Source: Protea cynaroides (taxonomy: Eukaryota > Streptophyta > Magnoliopsida > Proteales > Proteaceae). From it: a stretch of 64,000 bases of DNA. Under the pieces are notes generated by a model. The model was not told where the DNA came from, made no database searches, and saw nothing but the letters and a program-made list of their open reading frames with translations. A program made the translations under genes and the position numbers. Location of the stretch: positions 51,660,914-51,724,913 of the forward strand of contig CM053267.1 in the NCBI GenBank assembly GCA_028583415.1, read 5' to 3'. Of this stretch, positions 45,836 to 57,604 are shown piece by piece; positions within the stretch are counted from its first letter, which is position 1, and each line of letters starts with the position of its first letter.

Positions 45836-46504
45836 ATAAAAATAAATAATATATATATAGCTGCGTTTCCTAGAACGGCGTGAATAATTTTGCTTATTAG
45901 TGGCGTTTTTTAACATACACCGCAATAGACCACCTCCAAAGGGACCAGCGTTCGAAAGATGGGCGTCAACCCCATTAGATAACTGACACTTGGGATTCGG
46001 GTGAATCAAGAACCCCATTCTCTTCATCCCCAGATCTCCCAATTCAAGCAAGCAAAGTTTAATCAAGAACCTGAAATCCAATATGAGATGGAGCTTTATT
46101 GATTTTGAACTAAATGAAATCAGAATTGTTCTGAATCCTAGAAATTAGAATCGAGAAGAAATTAAAGATTTCCCAAAATTTGTGATCGTAATTTTGAATA
46201 TTCAATTGACTAGAGGATTTGTTACAGAATTCCATTAAAAAAAATGAAATTCTAGCTAAAAGCAACTGCTGCACCTGCACACCTCCTGGACATTTTCTAT
46301 TTTTTTATGAACCTTTTTTCTTAAATTAAAAGAAAAAAAATATATATCTAAGAAATGAGAAAAACTTAATAAAAATAAGTATGTATTATAAGTATTTATT
46401 GGCTATATGTGACAATATGCATCGATCTCCACGTATATAAAACTCAAAAATTACAAGGTACTGCACACACAAAAATTACAATTGAAAAAAAAAAAAAAAA
46501 AGGG
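45836..46504. other. Intergenic and 3' flank of His-rich gene C
   Basis: 46330-46490 is weakly similar to the 3' flanks of A, B and D (AAATGAGAAAAACTTAATAAA, GTGACAATATGCAT). A-run at 46483-46500. No gene. Confidence 0.4.
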
Positions 46505-47203
46505 TCAGTGGAAGTGCTTGAAGAACTTCCGGAACAACTTGAGAAGGCCTGAGTGTTTCTTCTTCTGGTTGTTGTGATGATGATGATGAAGACGTTTCTC
46601 ATGAAAAACCCCTGCCGTCCTAGACTTGATCATGATGTCGCCGCTATATGGAAAATCTTCTCCGGCAATGAGTGGCTGAAACTGTTTCTCCATCTCCTTG
46701 TACTTCTTGTCCTTCTTATGATGATGACAGTGTTTGTGGAAGAAGTGAAAGAGGAAGCCATGTTTCTTGTGCTTCTCCTCCTCTTCCATCGAATGATGAT
46801 GGCAGTACTTGTGGAAACCAAAGAGGAAGGGGAAGTGGAAGGGACCGCCGTGATTCTTATGCATCTTGTGCTGTTCGACTTCCAAGTACTCATCGTCATC
46901 TTCGATGGAATTAATTGTCAAAGGTGCTAGGATGACATCCTCGGATCCTGACAGTTCATCATCGGTGGCGTCAATCGATCCAAATTCGAGAAATTCATGT
47001 GAGATGACAGAATCTTCTATGGATTTCTGGCTAGGGAGGAGGATCTTGGGCTCGGTATCTGAATCTATCAGATGAATTGAATTGGATGTTGAATCAGGAA
47101 GATCGTTGGAATTTGAAGGATTCCATTCGTTAGGTTGGAGGCGAGCGTTGGAGAGAAGGAAGAGGGAGAAGATGAGAGTGATGGTAGCTGCGAATCTGGC
47201 CAT
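46505..47203 (-). CDS. Secreted histidine-rich protein, diverged copy C (232 aa)
   Basis: Starts MARFAATITLIFSLFLLSNA, a signal peptide like A, B and D. Shared segments: SNDLPDST, TEPKILLPSQKSIEDS. The histidine runs are short, but the Phe/His blocks are kept and doubled: FHFPFLFGFHKYCHHH and FLFHFFHKHCHHH. The C terminus is HSGLLKLFRKFFKHFH, showing that the RKFF-x-HFH tail is the most conserved part of the family. An upstream in-frame ATG at 47281 is rejected because it lies beyond the TATA box (47257-47264). C is outside the A/B/D blocks, so it is an older paralogue. Function unknown; secretion and metal binding inferred. Confidence 0.8.
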   Translation of the reverse strand: MARFAATITLIFSLFLLSNARLQPNEWNPSNSNDLPDSTSNSIHLIDSDTEPKILLPSQKSIEDSVISHEFLEFGSIDATDDELSGSEDVILAPLTINSIEDDDEYLEVEQHKMHKNHGGPFHFPFLFGFHKYCHHHSMEEEEKHKKHGFLFHFFHKHCHHHKKDKKYKEMEKQFQPLIAGEDFPYSGDIMIKSRTAGVFHEKRLHHHHHNNQKKKHSGLLKLFRKFFKHFH

Positions 47204-47256
47204 CGTGTCGGAGAAAGTCCAGTCCTGGTGGGATTTTGGAGGTCGGGGAAATGATA

Positions 47257-47264
47257 TATTTATA
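47257..47264 (-). promoter_or_regulatory. TATA box of His-rich gene C
   Basis: Minus-strand TATAAATA, about 54 bases upstream of the chosen ATG, in the same position as in A and D. Confidence 0.6.
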
Positions 47265-47369
47265 GGTAGGTCAAGGTCCAAAGTCCGAAGTCCAAGCCAG
47301 CTGGTTGTCGTGGACTGGACTTGGGGGGAATGTATTTGCTTATCTGCCTTCCTCAGACAACAATAGCCC

Positions 47370-48780
47370 CACTGCTATCAATTTTAATGGGAAACAGGTA
47401 AAGGTTGTCATGTTCTTGCTGCCCGGTATCAACTTCAAAACAAAAACGTTACCGGCATTTGGAGGCATCGAAAGTATAGGGATAGGATCTAGCATTGTAG
47501 TGTAGTAGTGTTACTCTTGATTGATGAGAATAGTCATAGGTTCCGATGCACTCTCAATAATCAGAATCAACACTACTGTAGAGCAGTGCTACAAATGATC
47601 CTGTGATAACATGGGAAAGGTTTGGGTAGTGATGTCGGTTAAGCCATGAAACTGAAACGGTGTCATTAATTCAGACAAAACCTTGAAAAGAAAGATAAAA
47701 CTCTACAGATAAAACTCTACCTTACATACTCCAAATCAGTTTGTAAACTTTTTCTGGGTTACACTCGCACCGCGTCCATGGCCTATTGACATGGGTTCTT
47801 TTTGCACGCTGTGTTTGGGCCATCACGGTAGTCTTGAATAAGGTGGTATTGTTGGTATTTTAGTCTGGGAGGGATTAGGTTTTTGTACAGGATTAGAGTC
47901 ACAATGAAAAACTCTTTTTTTAAGGTAAAAGTTTTTTTGATCTCCTACCAAGGTTTCATGGTCTAGAGTCATCCACCAAAATAAAAATTCTCGTAATTAT
48001 CCCCTCTGGTTCATGCACTCTCTACGACTTCCTTTTTCTCTGGAGAACTTTCTCTTTCCCCTCTTTTTATAGAAAAAGATCACTTCCCGGTTCCTATGCC
48101 CTCACATGTGGGGTAATAAAATGAACACCATGCCTATGGTCATTTCACCTCAGAGAGCACAGAGAATGTTGCCCGACAACGATCTTTTCCTTTTTATTTT
48201 TCTTTTTTTAATAAATCAAAACTTCAAATAGTCAAGGAAGGATAGAATGAATAATTTGTCAAATTCATGTAAAGCACCGGAAGAGGATCTCGACTCATAC
48301 TATCTCAACCTCTTTTAAATGTATAAATATCCCTCGTGTCATAATTTGAAGATTTTGACCTCTCTCATATCTTGGTTTACAAATAGTATTAATTCATCAG
48401 ATGGTAAGGATTAATAGTTATCTGTTTGTGCCACAAACATGGCATCCATAGGCCCCGGCAGCAGTATCATTTTATTTTATTTTTAATTTAAAAAAAAAAA
48501 AGGGTGTCAAAGCTGCGTGGAGTCTGCACTTAGACACACGAAGGACCGACTAATACTGCCCCATCCCATGTGAAATAAAAAAAATTCCACCAAAATTGGG
48601 ACGCACTATAGTCCTGGTCAAGTAACTTAGACCGGAATTTATTCTATGATGGTCAGAATCTAAGAAGTACCAAACTCCCCTTAAAATAAGCCTAGCCTTT
48701 GAAAAAATAAAAAAAGTAATGTGTCATTGATAAATATATATATTTTTTTTTCAAGAGAGGCCCGAAAGGAGGAGTTTTGA
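47370..48780. other. Intergenic, nothing recognised
   Basis: No gene or element ends supported. Confidence 0.4.
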
Positions 48781-48925
48781 TCATCAGCATATACATGTAC
48801 TCTTCATGGGATTCCATCACTATCTGTAGTATGAGATCCACCTCTAGAGTGTGAGATCCACTGGATACGGACAGTGATAGATTCTCGTAGAGGATACAAG
48901 TACATGCAAGTGAATCATTTTCCTA
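48781..48925. mobile_element. Fold-back MITE-like element, FB copy 4
   Basis: GATCATCAGCATATACATGT and CTCTTCATGGGATTCCATCA on the left; the right side has GATAGATTCTCGTAGAGGAT and CAAGTACATGCAAGTGAATC, the inverted complement. It lies outside the His-gene blocks, which supports real mobility of the family. Confidence 0.55.
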
Positions 48926-50129
48926 AAGGAGCAGCCAATGACCCGGGACTACAACTACATGGGAGGGAGAGAGTCAAAACAAAGAATTCAAAGATCTTCT
49001 TCAATGACTGGGCTGCCAACTGAGTCATCCAACAACTAAGAATCACTCGATGCGTAGTCTGATGTGTAGCATGTGTTTGTTGCCTGAATCTACTGCGAGC
49101 ATATGTCGCAGCTCAAATTTACTGAGCACTGTAATCATGCATGGCATGTCCCTTAAGAAATCTTGGTGGATTATAATCCGATATCCGATGGGCTTCTTTA
49201 CTCACTTGTGATGAAAGTAGGATCTGGAACTAAGCTTCAAGGTGTCAATGTCGACACGGTATCAACATTAGCCAAAACTAATCCGATATGGATACGGATC
49301 AGTTAACTGTATAAACAATGGACTTCAGACGTAAATTCTAAAACCGATCGATATCTAAACTGACATAAATACAACTGATCCGATTCCAATTACTAAAACT
49401 ATGCGTTGAACTTAAAAGCGCCTCTGACATTGTACCTCATAATATGAACATTGTACCTCATAATATGAATCTATGGGCAGCAATTGTTATTTTCAGTTGG
49501 TTTCCCACCATTATTTAGCTATACAATCAATTCAGTCACAATCATCAAGTGTTCAAGTGTTATTTTATCCATTGTAGAAATCGACACTAAACACGATGCG
49601 GAAAGCAAACAAAATAGAAAAAAATAATCACACGATGCAAATATTTTATGTGGTTGAATGGGGATATCTTGTCTATGTCTACAGTGAGATGAATCTATTT
49701 CATTATCTATAGATAATAAGGTTACAATGTTCTTCCTCACACTTCTTGTCAAATTATACAGGTATAATTACTGAAATACCTATATTGCCTTCAAAATATA
49801 CAGGCTCCTGATAGCGTGAGAAATTAGCTCACAAACCCATGAAACAGACCACACAAGTCATCTTATTTCTAACATCCATGGCATATGGACCTTTAAATAG
49901 GATGGTAAATGTAATCTCATCATGTAATTGATTTGTGTAGTAGCCACAAGCAATTGGGAGGGGACTTAATACTTAAAGGGGTTTTCTTAATGTTACCACT
50001 TAATTTATAATCATAGTTTTATTATCCTTTATGACAAAATCTTGTCATTTCATATCTCTTCTCAAAAACATCCGGCACTTTTAGAATGATAAAATGATAA
50101 TGATAAATCACTTTTTAATTATTTTTTAA
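48926..50129. other. Intergenic, nothing recognised
   Basis: AT-rich; TGTACCTCATAATATGAA occurs twice in tandem near 49433. No gene. Confidence 0.4.
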
Positions 50130-51389
50130 AACAATTTTTTCCTTTGATTTTTAAAATATTTGTAAATAAGACAAAGAACAATTGAAAAAATATTATATAT
50201 TTTAACTACACTAATGGGACAATGTGCACGGCAACTAAATTGACCATCACATATTTAAAGAAATAGAGGACCATAATTATTTGGCAGAAATGAGTCAAAA
50301 AAAAAAGAAGCAAGAACCTTTCGTTTAGCAGGGGATCGCTAGAATGCTTGATCACGATGGGGTAAGGATATACAAAATTCATGAGTCAAAGGGAATTTCA
50401 AGCACATATGAGGGGCGCATAGTAAATCTGTTTACATAGTCTATTTCTCTAAATCACGGTTTCTTTGACTTTAATTGTTTTACCCTAATTGTTTTAGTGT
50501 AAAATTTCTATGCAAATAATATTTTACATTAAATAAATTTCTAAGTAAAATTTTTCTATTTTTTCAATACATTTGATTGTATTTTACATCAAAACAAACA
50601 ATAACAAATCCTATTTTACGGAAAAAAATATATATATATTTTCATCATTTTATACGAAAACCAAAGGAACCTTTACTGCACCGTTAACGAATAAACTTTT
50701 GTCTTATTTTAATTTTATAATAACTGGTTTGTCAATATAAAATAAAAGAAAAAAAATATTTTCCTTTCAAATTTGGAATAATCATCTTGGGAATGATGAA
50801 ATTTAAATTATTTTTTCTCATAAAGTTTCTTTCCGAAATTGTAAAGTTTTATAAAAATATTTTATTTTTTAAATTTTCAATTCTTTTTATTCTTTTGTCT
50901 TTTTTATTCATTTCTTTTTGAACAATCCATATGAATGAACTAGTGTATTACACGGCAGCCAAGTTGACCACCAAAGGAAAGAATTTTGAAATTCAAATGC
51001 ATGCCATTTCAAAGAGAGGATTCACATATTGGTTGTGGTTGCTAAACAGAGTGTAATAAAATTCCACTTTAAAGCAAGCATTGAAATGTAGTTGGACCAT
51101 GTTTAATTTGACATAGGAAAGTATATACATTGAACACATAATGTTGGAATCAATAAGCTTAGATACTCGATAATTATAATCCAACAAAGAAAAAATTATC
51201 CTTTTTTTGGGGTAAAAAAATTATCCATTTGATAGATAATTATTTGTTATTAAATTATTCTCAAGTTCGAATCACCTGCATCTACATGTACTTACCATGG
51301 GATCTCATCACCTTCAATGTGGTGTGGGACCCATTTTAGAATGTGGGATTCATTGGATATGGACGATGATGGGATCCTATGGAGAGTAA

Positions 51390-52488
51390 GGTCCCGTTTG
51401 ATAACACTCCAACTCCTTACTTCTTAACTCCGGAGATAATCCGGAGTAGAATGGTGATTGATAAACACGGTTCAAGTTTTGACTCTCATGGAGTGAACCG
51501 CTCCAAAAATGTCTCTGGGAGCTAAAAAACTGGAGTTAAAAAAACTTACTTCTCTTGCTCCGGAGTTATTACCACTACTGACTACCATCACCACCACCAC
51601 TAGTACTGCCATCATCACCACCACCCCTCCACCGCCACCATCCCCACCACCACCCACCACCCACCACCCACCACCCGCCACCCGCCACCACCACCACCAC
51701 CACCGTCGCCGCTGCCACTACCACCACCCACTACTTACCATCGATGCCGCCACCACCACCCACCACCTTCCACCATTGCCGCCACCACCACCACCACCAC
51801 CACTTACCACCGATGCCGCCACCACCACCAACCACCTTCCACCATCGCTGCCACCACCACCCACCACCCACAGCCGCCACCACCACCAACACCACCACCA
51901 CCACCACCGCCGCCACCACCACCACCCACCACCTTCCACCATTGCCGCCACCACCACCACCCATCACCTTCCACCATCGCTGCCACCACCACCCACCACC
52001 CACCACCCATAGCCGCCACCACCACCACCACCGCCGTCGCCGCCACCACCACCCACTACTTACCATCGATGCCGCCACCACCACCCACCACCTTCCACCA
52101 TTGCTGCCACCACCACCACCCACCACTTACCACCAATGCCGCCACCACCACCCACCACCTTCCAGCATCGCTGCCACCACCACCCACCACCTTCCACCAT
52201 TGCCGCCACCACCACCACCACCACCACCACCACCACCCACCCACCCACCCACCACCTACCACCACTGCCACCACTGCCGCCACCGCCACCACCCACCACC
52301 ACCGCCACCACCACCACCCACCAGCACCACCACCACCAAACAACATTTTGGAAGCATAGTTTTTTGATTTTGGAGCAGCATTATCAAACAGTATTCTATT
52401 CCAAAAATCCTGACTCTGGAGAAGAAGTAGAAAATGACTCCAGACCAGAGGTAGCTCCATGGGAGCTGGAGTGTTATCAAACGGGGCC
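51390..52488. mobile_element. Tourist-like MITE (1.1 kb) filled by a minisatellite
   Basis: Left end GGTCCCGTTTGATAACACTC, right end the inverse complement GGCCCCGTTTGATAACACTC; 27-bp arms with two mismatches. The direct TAA duplication (51387-51389 and 52489-52491) is typical of PIF/Harbinger-related elements. The ends continue into related sequence (CTCCGGAG... and CTCTGGAGAAG). The interior is almost wholly (CCA)n-derived tandem repeat, so the element is far longer than a usual Tourist MITE. Confidence 0.85.
51570..52345. repeat. (CCA)n-rich minisatellite
   Basis: Tandem variants of a roughly 35-70 bp unit of type CCACCACCACCCACCACCTT, CCACCATTGCCGCCA, with TTACCA.CGATGCCGCC blocks. Open frames across it (His/Pro/Thr-rich on one strand, Gly/Trp/Val-rich on the other) are by-products of the repeat, not genes. 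Confidence 0.85.
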
Positions 52489-53178
52489 TAAACGTACATG
52501 CAGCTGAAGTATTCTCTCGGATAATTAGTCGCAGGACCATGGTTCACATATTTGATTCCATGCATTTTGCAATAAGTGAATCAGTTGGATTGGGAGATCT
52601 ATATCAGATCATTCTGGATTGGATCATTCGATCTTAAAAGAAGGATCATGAATCGGTAAAAATCGGTATCGAGTTGCGCAAAGTAGTTTTCTATTGTTTA
52701 TTTATTAAAATAAAGTAAAAGAAGACTGCGAAGTTATGTATCTGTCTAATGAAATGAAAAATCTCACTCCTGTTGGATGGTTATGCATGAGGATCTAAAT
52801 CGTCTCCTGTTATTGGACTGGCTTAGTATGCGCACCAGGTAAACACCAGCCCTTCACGACGACAAGACTGGCCAACAAAAGATGATTTTTATCCCATGCA
52901 TGAACCATTGCAGCTAGCAGCCATCTCGCTCCCAATAAATTAATCAATACTATATTAAACCAAAAAATTTCCCAAGAAAATTGAAGTTGTGCTTTCAATT
53001 CAGATCAAATAGCAAATTTTTTCCTTAAAAAAAATAATACAAATAAAATAAAATAAAAAACAACAACCAACAACACTGATTTTCACAACAACAAACAAAC
53101 CTCTCTTCGCTCTCCCGCTTCTTGTTGGCTAGTTACCACACAGCCTTATTAGCAATGACTGATGATTTGAGAAATTTT

Positions 53179-53541
53179 TCATGAAGCAAATTTTTTGAAA
53201 GCAATGAGCTCCGTAGCACCTTTCCGCAGATTCTCGTACACTATACTCCCATAATCAGCCACAACACCATGGTCTTTCGCAGTCAAAATAATGGAATATT
53301 TCCTTCCAGTAGTGTCTTGATACGCAGCTTGCTTCACAGAGACAAACTGGAGGTCTTCCTTTGTTTCCCTGTTATGTTGAATTATCGAGAAATTGTCGAT
53401 CTCTTGAATTTTCGGATCCGTCACGTTACCCGGACGCCAACCACCATCTGTAGTTGTTGGCTCAGTGTCAACAACAGAAGCTTCATGAAAGAGAAAAAAT
53501 GAAAATGAAACAAGAAGGAAGAAGGACAACTGGGTTCTCAT
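53179..53541 (-). CDS. Secreted cystatin-like cysteine protease inhibitor (120 aa)
   Basis: Phytocystatins block papain-type proteases, in development or against insects and pathogens. Seen here: signal peptide (residues 1-22, LSFFLLVSFSFFLFHEA), the N-terminal GGW of the inhibitory trunk (about residue 33), the helix segment DPKIQEIDNFSIIQHN and the strand LQFVSVKQAAYQDTTGRKYS. The canonical QxVxG first hairpin reads YQDTTG, so the loop that enters the protease cleft is altered. The second-hairpin Trp is absent; the end is LIAFKKFAS. Fold likely, inhibition uncertain. An LTR palindrome begins only 30 bases upstream of the ATG. A decayed paralogue lies at 57605-57966. ATG choice: it gives the signal peptide. 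Confidence 0.75.
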   Translation of the reverse strand: MRTQLSFFLLVSFSFFLFHEASVVDTEPTTTDGGWRPGNVTDPKIQEIDNFSIIQHNRETKEDLQFVSVKQAAYQDTTGRKYSIILTAKDHGVVADYGSIVYENLRKGATELIAFKKFAS

Positions 53542-53570
53542 TTTCTCTCGAGTTCCAAAACCTTATAGAA

Positions 53571-54650
53571 AGAATCAACACATTAGGATAAGTTTCTATG
53601 TATTGAAAATTTTTAAATCATTTATATTTCTTTTTTATTTTCTCTATGTCCAATCTCAACCTTAGGATTATAAATGATGGTTGAGATTATTTTGAGTTAT
53701 TTAAGGTTTGTTAAGCCTATAAATAGTGGCTTATTCTCATGTAATAGAAGAAGATGATTTGGTGAATGAAATTTGGATTGAAGTTTATCTTCTCCTTTGA
53801 ACCTTGAAGAGTTCATCTTGAAACCTAGAAGAGTTTCACTTCAACCTTGAAAAATTAGAGCTTTCCATCCCTTGAAACCTTGAAGAAGTTTCATTCTATC
53901 CTAGAATAGTTGGAACTTTATTCTTTATTTACTTCCTAGAAGAATTGTAGGTCACATTTGGAGTTGATTTACATTCTAGAAGAGAAGTAAGTCACCCCAC
54001 CTTCACTTCCATCAATTATATCATTTTCACCTTTAAGAAAAAATTCTAAAATTTATTTCTGCACTTCACTTCATGATGTAAGCCAACTTTAGACTAATGG
54101 AAATAATGGATCAGGAGAGTGGATTTATACAAAATCAAAGGAATCCAAAGGGAAGTGAAGTGCAGAAATAAAGTTTGGAATTTTTTATTAAAGGTGAAAA
54201 GGATATAATTGATGGAAATAAAGGTGGAGTGACTTACTTCTCTTCTAAGATGTAAATCAACTCCAAAGGTGGCCTACAACTCTTCCAGGAAGTAGGTGAA
54301 GAATAAAGTTCCAACTCTTATAGGATGGAATGAAAATTTTTCAAGGTTTCAAGGGATTGAAAAGCTTTAACTCTTCAAGATTGAAGTGAAACTCTTCTTT
54401 CAAGATGAACTCTTCAAGGTTCAAAGGAGAAGATAAACTTTAATCCAAATTTCATTCACCAAATCATCTTCTTCTATTACATGAGAATAAATCACTATTT
54501 ATAGGCTTAACAAATCTTAAATAACTCAAAATAATCTCAACGGTCCTATATAATCCTAAGGTTGAGATTGTACATAGAGAAAATAAAAAAGAAATATAAA
54601 TGATTTAAAATTTTTCAATACATAGAAACTTGTCCCAATGTGTTGATTCT
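53571..54650. repeat. Large LTR palindrome (arms about 500 bp)
   Basis: Arm 53571-54072 is the inverse complement of 54152-54650 with scattered differences (for example CCTTTGAACCTTGAAGAG against CTCTTCAAGGTTCAAAGG); the spacer is 79 bp. The right arm is part of an LTR; the left arm is an inverted partial copy of it. Confidence 0.85.
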
Positions 54651-55371
54651 TGTTCCAAGGCATTGAAACTTGTCCCAATGTGCATTGATGCAAGCTCCAA
54701 AGTTTTGATGTAAGTTCCAATATCTTGATGCAAGCTCCAATGTAGAGAAGACTCTAGAAACATTGACTAGAAAATGCCACCTCATTCTCCACTAGAGACT
54801 TGAAAGGTCACTAAAAAGGGACTGATTTGAAGGAGAAGGACCAAGTTCATTGGTTCTTTTGTAGCTTAGTTCATACCTTGGTCTTAGACCAAATGATTTT
54901 GGGTCAAATGGGCTTGGTGGGCTTAGGCCTTGATGGAATGATATAATTGTTGAACATGGATGCAATTGGGCTGCATCATTCTTTCCTTCTTTAAAAGAAT
55001 TCATCCTCGAATTCTTGTTCTACCCACCAAAAGTATTTCAATTCCACCGGGATCAAATGGAAGATTAGTAAATTCATCAAGCATTTGATAGCCAAATACG
55101 TTATGCCCATGATGTGTATAGGAATCACTCAATGCATTGACAAATTGAACAAGTGATAATGGTGGAATAATACAATCATTGAACTTTTGTGATACTGGTA
55201 TGTGATACAATAGATTTGTATCCATAGTGAGTGCCATGATCAGAAATCCTCTCCTCCAAAGCTCTGATACCAAATGATGTAAGCCAACTTCGGACTTATG
55301 AAAATCATGAATCGAGAGAGTGGATTTATATAAAATTAAAGGAATAAAAAAGGAAGTGAAGCGCAGAATCA
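54074..55371 (-). mobile_element. Short non-autonomous LTR retrotransposon, minus strand
   Basis: Read on the minus strand: 3' LTR 54074-54978 (starts TGATGCAGCC, ends CTTACATCA), preceded by the polypurine stretch TTTTAAAGAAGGAAAGAA, an interior of only 296 bp (54979-55274), a tRNA-Met primer site TGGTATCAGAGC (55261-55272) and a 5' LTR of which only about 97 bp remain (55275-55371). The interior has a Met-rich frame of about 80 codons with no recognisable domain. It is TRIM-like in its tiny interior, though its LTR is longer than usual. The TATA-like TATAAATAG is at 54497-54505 (minus). Confidence 0.65.
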
Positions 55372-55515
55372 ATTACGCGATGAAACTCCATTTCTCATCC
55401 TATCAAAAGGTCCATATGCCATGGATGTTGAGAATTGGATGTCTCATATTCTATTACATTGGTTTATAGCTAACTCCTCAAGGCCATCAAGAACCCCTAT
55501 ATGAGCACTCTTTTC

Positions 55516-56075
55516 TTTTGACTTCTAAAACATTTGGAAATAAGACAAGGAATAACAATCAAAAGAAGGTTACATATTTTAAATACATGTGTGAAACAAC
55601 GTGCACGACAACTAAATTGACCATCACATATTAAAGAAATTGAAGACCATAACTTTTGGATTGGCAGAAATGAGTAAAAAAAAGTAAGAATATTTTATTT
55701 GCTAATGGATTGCTGGTCTACCTGACCACGACGAGATAAGGGGATACAAATTCATGAGTCTAGAGGGAATTTCAAATACTTTATACATGAGCATCTTTTT
55801 CCTTTGATTTCTAAAACATTTGGAAATAAGACAATGAACAATCAAAAGAATGGTACATATTCTAAATACACCTATGAGACAACGTGCAAGACAACTAAAT
55901 TGACTATCACATATTAAAGAAATTGAGAACCATAACTATTTCACATAAATGAGTAAAAAAAAAGTAAGACATTTTATTTGCCAGGGGATCATTGGTCTAC
56001 TTGACGAGGACGAGGTAAGGGTATACAAATTCATAAGTCAAGGGAATTTCAAACACTTTATACATGAGGGGGCGA
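55516..56075. repeat. Tandem duplication in the cystatin copy 2 flank
   Basis: Units of about 285 bp (55516-55800 and 55801-56075) share TTCTAAAACATTTGGAAATAAG, CAACTAAATTGAC.ATCACATA and TTTTATTTGC. The single equivalent in copy 1 is 50135-50420. Confidence 0.8.
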
Positions 56076-57595
56076 GTAATTATTCTATTTACATGGTCTA
56101 TTGCTCTAAATCGCGGTTCCCTTTACCCTAATTGTTTTCCTATGAAATTTTCAATGCGAATAATACTTTACATTAAAAATTTCTTTGTGTAAAATTTTCT
56201 TATTTTTTCAATGCATTTTATTGTATTTTTGTATTTTACATCAAAACAAATAATAGAAAATCTTATACAATTTTTTTTTCATCATTTTATATGGAAACAA
56301 ATGGAACCTTTGCACCATCAACTAAGTAAACTTTTGTGATATTTTTTTATTTTCCCTAATTGGTTTGTGAATAGAAAAAACAAATTTCCTTTGAAATTTG
56401 GAATAATCATCTTGGGAATGATGAAATTTACATTGTTAAATTTATATTTTATTTTTTCAAGTCTTTTTTTTTTTTTTCTTTTCTTTTTTCTAAACAAACA
56501 CATCATTCCATAGTTTTATGAGTGAACACGACAACCAAGTTGACCTTCAAAGGGTAAAGGAATTTTGAAATTCATACGCAAGCCATTTCATAGATAGGAT
56601 TCCAGATAGGGGTTGCAAAACATTATAAAATTCTACTTTAAACCAGGCTTTGAAATTTACTTGGACCTTGTTTGATGTGACATAGGAAAGTGCATAAAAA
56701 TTTCCTTCTGTATACATTTCTCTTGAACACATAATGGTTGGAATCAACAAGATTAGAGACTCGATAATGACAATCCAACAAAAAAATTATACTTTTTTTT
56801 CGATAAAGAAAAAAAAATAATCCACTTGATTGATAATTATTTGTAACTAAATTATTTTGTAACTAAATTATTCTCCAAATAAATCTTCAAACTATCATAA
56901 AATAAAAAGGGCTTCATATGGTTAGTCAATAGAACCATGGTACATATACATGATTCCATGGATTTTGTAGTAAGTGAATCGACTGGATTGGATGATCTAT
57001 ACCAGATCATTTTGGATTGGATTGTCCAATCTCAAAAGTCAGATGGTGAATCGGTAAAAATCGGGATCGAGATGCGCAAATTTGTTTTTTTATTGTTTAT
57101 TTATTAACTTAAAAAAAAAAAAAGACTACCCAGCTACGTGAGAAACCAGTCCAATGAAATGAAAATCTAATTTCAATTAGATGATCATGCATGAGGATCC
57201 ACATCGTCTCTTATCATTGGAGAGAAGCCAGCTATGATCACACACGGCTGGCCTTCACATGGTTTAGTACGCGCACCAGGTAAAGGCCAACCTTTCACAG
57301 TCAACAAGACTGACCAACAGAAGATGATTTTTATCCCATGCATAAACCCTAGCCACTGACAGTAAAAAAAAAAAATTAATCACATCTCCTTCCCAATAAA
57401 CTAATCATGACAATATTAAAACAAAAAATTTACCAAGAAAATTGAAGTTGTGCTTTCCATTCCGATCAAATAACAGATTTCAAAAATAAAAAAAATAAAA
57501 AAATAAAACTGATTTTAACAACAACAAACAAATCTCTCTTCCCTCTCCGCCTCCTTATTGACTAGTTACCACACAGCCTTATTAACAATTTGAGA
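56076..57595. other. Cystatin copy 2 flank, non-coding
   Basis: Related to 50440-51240 and 52536-53170. AT-rich, no gene. It marks the 3' flank of the cystatin pseudogene. Confidence 0.45.
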
Positions 57596-57604
57596 AAATG
57601 TTCA

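Larger units (their letters stand above)
51272..52508. mobile_element. FB copy 5, split by a nested MITE
   Basis: Left arm ACCTGCATCTACATGTACTT; right arm ...GGAGAGTA[insert]AACGTACATGCAGCTG. Removing 51390-52488 and one TAA restores GAGAGTAAACGTACATG, matching FB copy 1 (GAGAGTAAATGTACATG). Confidence 0.7.
50130..53560. repeat. Cystatin segmental duplication, copy 1
   Basis: Similar to about 55800-57985: the opening (AAATAAGACAA, CAACTAAATTGACCATCACA, AGCAGGGGATCGCT), the middle (52536-52680 with 56936-57080) and the cystatin gene. Copy 1 additionally carries FB copy 5 with its nested MITE. Confidence 0.7.

Noticed and set aside
47204..47281. Upstream ATG of His-rich gene C giving a 258-residue protein
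   Set aside because: It lies beyond the TATA box and destroys the signal peptide shared with A, B and D.
51570..52345. CRISPR-like array
   Set aside because: Units are variable, low-complexity and without unique spacers, in plant nuclear DNA.
51509..52507. Long His/Pro/Thr-rich and Gly/Trp/Val-rich ORFs
   Set aside because: Translation products of the (CCA)n minisatellite inside a MITE; frames overlap on both strands and have no gene structure.
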